Source: an uncultured Flavobacterium sp. (GTDB lineage: Bacteria > Bacteroidota > Bacteroidia > Flavobacteriales > Flavobacteriaceae). Taken from it: DNA of 5,326 nucleotides. The stretch spans positions 1-5,326 of the forward strand of contig NZ_CAMLIX010000292.1 of the NCBI RefSeq assembly GCF_946479975.1, in the 5' to 3' direction. A model generated the notes under the pieces. The model was not told the origin of the DNA, did not search any database, and saw only the letters and a list, made by a program, of their open reading frames with translations. The position numbers and the translations under genes were made by a program. The stretch's first letter is position 1. Every line of letters begins with the position of its first letter. Shown here piece after piece: positions 4,970-5,326 of this stretch.

Positions 4970-5326
4970 TTACCAGCCTCCTTTGAGTCCTTCTTTCAAT
5001 GCATTATTGTATTTCTCCAAATCAAAAGTGTATAAATCTGGAGCTTTATGTGCGCCGCCTTTTCTCGATTCATCTAATTTGGTTAGAATATCGTAGCGAA
5101 GAATTTTTCGATAAAAGTTTCCACGATTTAATTTTTTCCCTAAAATACCTTCATATAATTTTTGAAGTTCAGGCATTGTAAATTTCTCAGGCAGAAGATT
5201 ATAACCAATAGGATGATTGTTTAGCTGTTCTCGAAGTGTAACCAGTGCTTTGTCAAAAATAGTTTTGTGATCCATCATAAAAGCTGGAAGATTTGCTATA
5301 GAATGCCACTTAACTATGCTTGAAAA
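4970..5326 (-). CDS. Nudix-type transcriptional regulator (NrtR/AraR-like), C-terminal part
   Basis: The visible 118 residues are the C-terminal part of a larger protein; the frame is open from the right window edge to the TAA at 4970-4972. An ATG at 5278 could be mistaken for the start. However, the 16 codons before it (beginning FSSIVKWHSIANLPAF) continue straight into the family motif W-x-x-x-x-x-LP-x-x-x-x-DH that closes the Nudix domain. After this come a helix ending in the TLREQL region, then PIGYNLLPEKFT and the winged helix MPELQKLYEGILGKKLNRGNFYRKIL, and a C-terminal strand DLYTFD. In this family a catalytically dead or altered Nudix domain senses a nucleotide or sugar ligand and the winged helix binds DNA. 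NrtR senses ADP-ribose to control NAD synthesis, and the Bacteroidota AraR branch senses arabinose. Which branch this belongs to cannot be told because the ligand domain and target genes lie outside the window. A plain Nudix hydrolase with the same tail is also possible. Confidence 0.85.
   Translation of the reverse strand, partial: FSSIVKWHSIANLPAFMMDHKTIFDKALVTLREQLNNHPIGYNLLPEKFTMPELQKLYEGILGKKLNRGNFYRKILRYDILTKLDESRKGGAHKAPDLYTFDLEKYNNALKEGLKGGW

Noticed and set aside
4999..5181. Plus-strand open frame opposite the Nudix-type regulator
   Set aside because: It is entirely antisense to the winged-helix domain, which has clear family motifs, so it is a shadow frame.

Overview
The window looks like chromosomal DNA from a Bacteroidota member, most likely Flavobacterium or a close relative. 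The sequence is very AT-rich. Start codons are preceded by A-rich stretches instead of Shine-Dalgarno sites. Several boxes match the phylum's TAnnTTTG -7 promoter consensus. The protein types (AraC-type regulator beside an SDR, exported protein ending its signal peptide at C/Q, Nudix-type regulator with a winged helix) also fit. This assignment is inferred from family and signal style, not from a database search.

Layout. The left flank (1-211) has no confident gene, only a short open frame and a small hairpin. A small, very acidic orphan protein gene lies on the minus strand (about 212-517, possibly starting at 562). It is followed by a 294-base AT-rich intergenic region holding a hairpin with a T-tract and, just before the next gene, a 13-bp palindrome. 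A co-directional plus-strand cluster then runs from 857 to 2998: a classical short-chain dehydrogenase/reductase (SDR), an AraC-family regulator, and a small NTF2/SnoaL-like protein. A small probable winged-helix protein is convergent with it on the minus strand (3026-3310). A long hairpin terminator at 3368-3401 follows, then a probable promoter and an exported 429-residue protein (3572-4861) that ends in a strong intrinsic terminator (4930-4961). The right edge carries the C-terminal part of a minus-strand Nudix-type (NrtR/AraR-like) transcriptional regulator that runs out of the window.

How the parts may work together. The SDR, regulator and NTF2-like genes are tightly spaced and probably form one unit: an NAD(P)H-dependent reductase under the AraC-type protein, with the NTF2-like protein as a possible small-molecule binder or accessory enzyme. 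The palindrome ahead of the SDR is the best candidate operator. The first recognisable plus-strand terminator after this cluster lies beyond the start of the convergent winged-helix gene, so cluster transcripts may run antisense through it. The exported protein stands alone as its own unit. I see no CRISPR array, insertion sequence, RNA gene, toxin-antitoxin pair or obvious defence system. The window is mostly ordinary, and its less understood parts are the acidic orphan, the small winged-helix protein and the two-domain exported protein.
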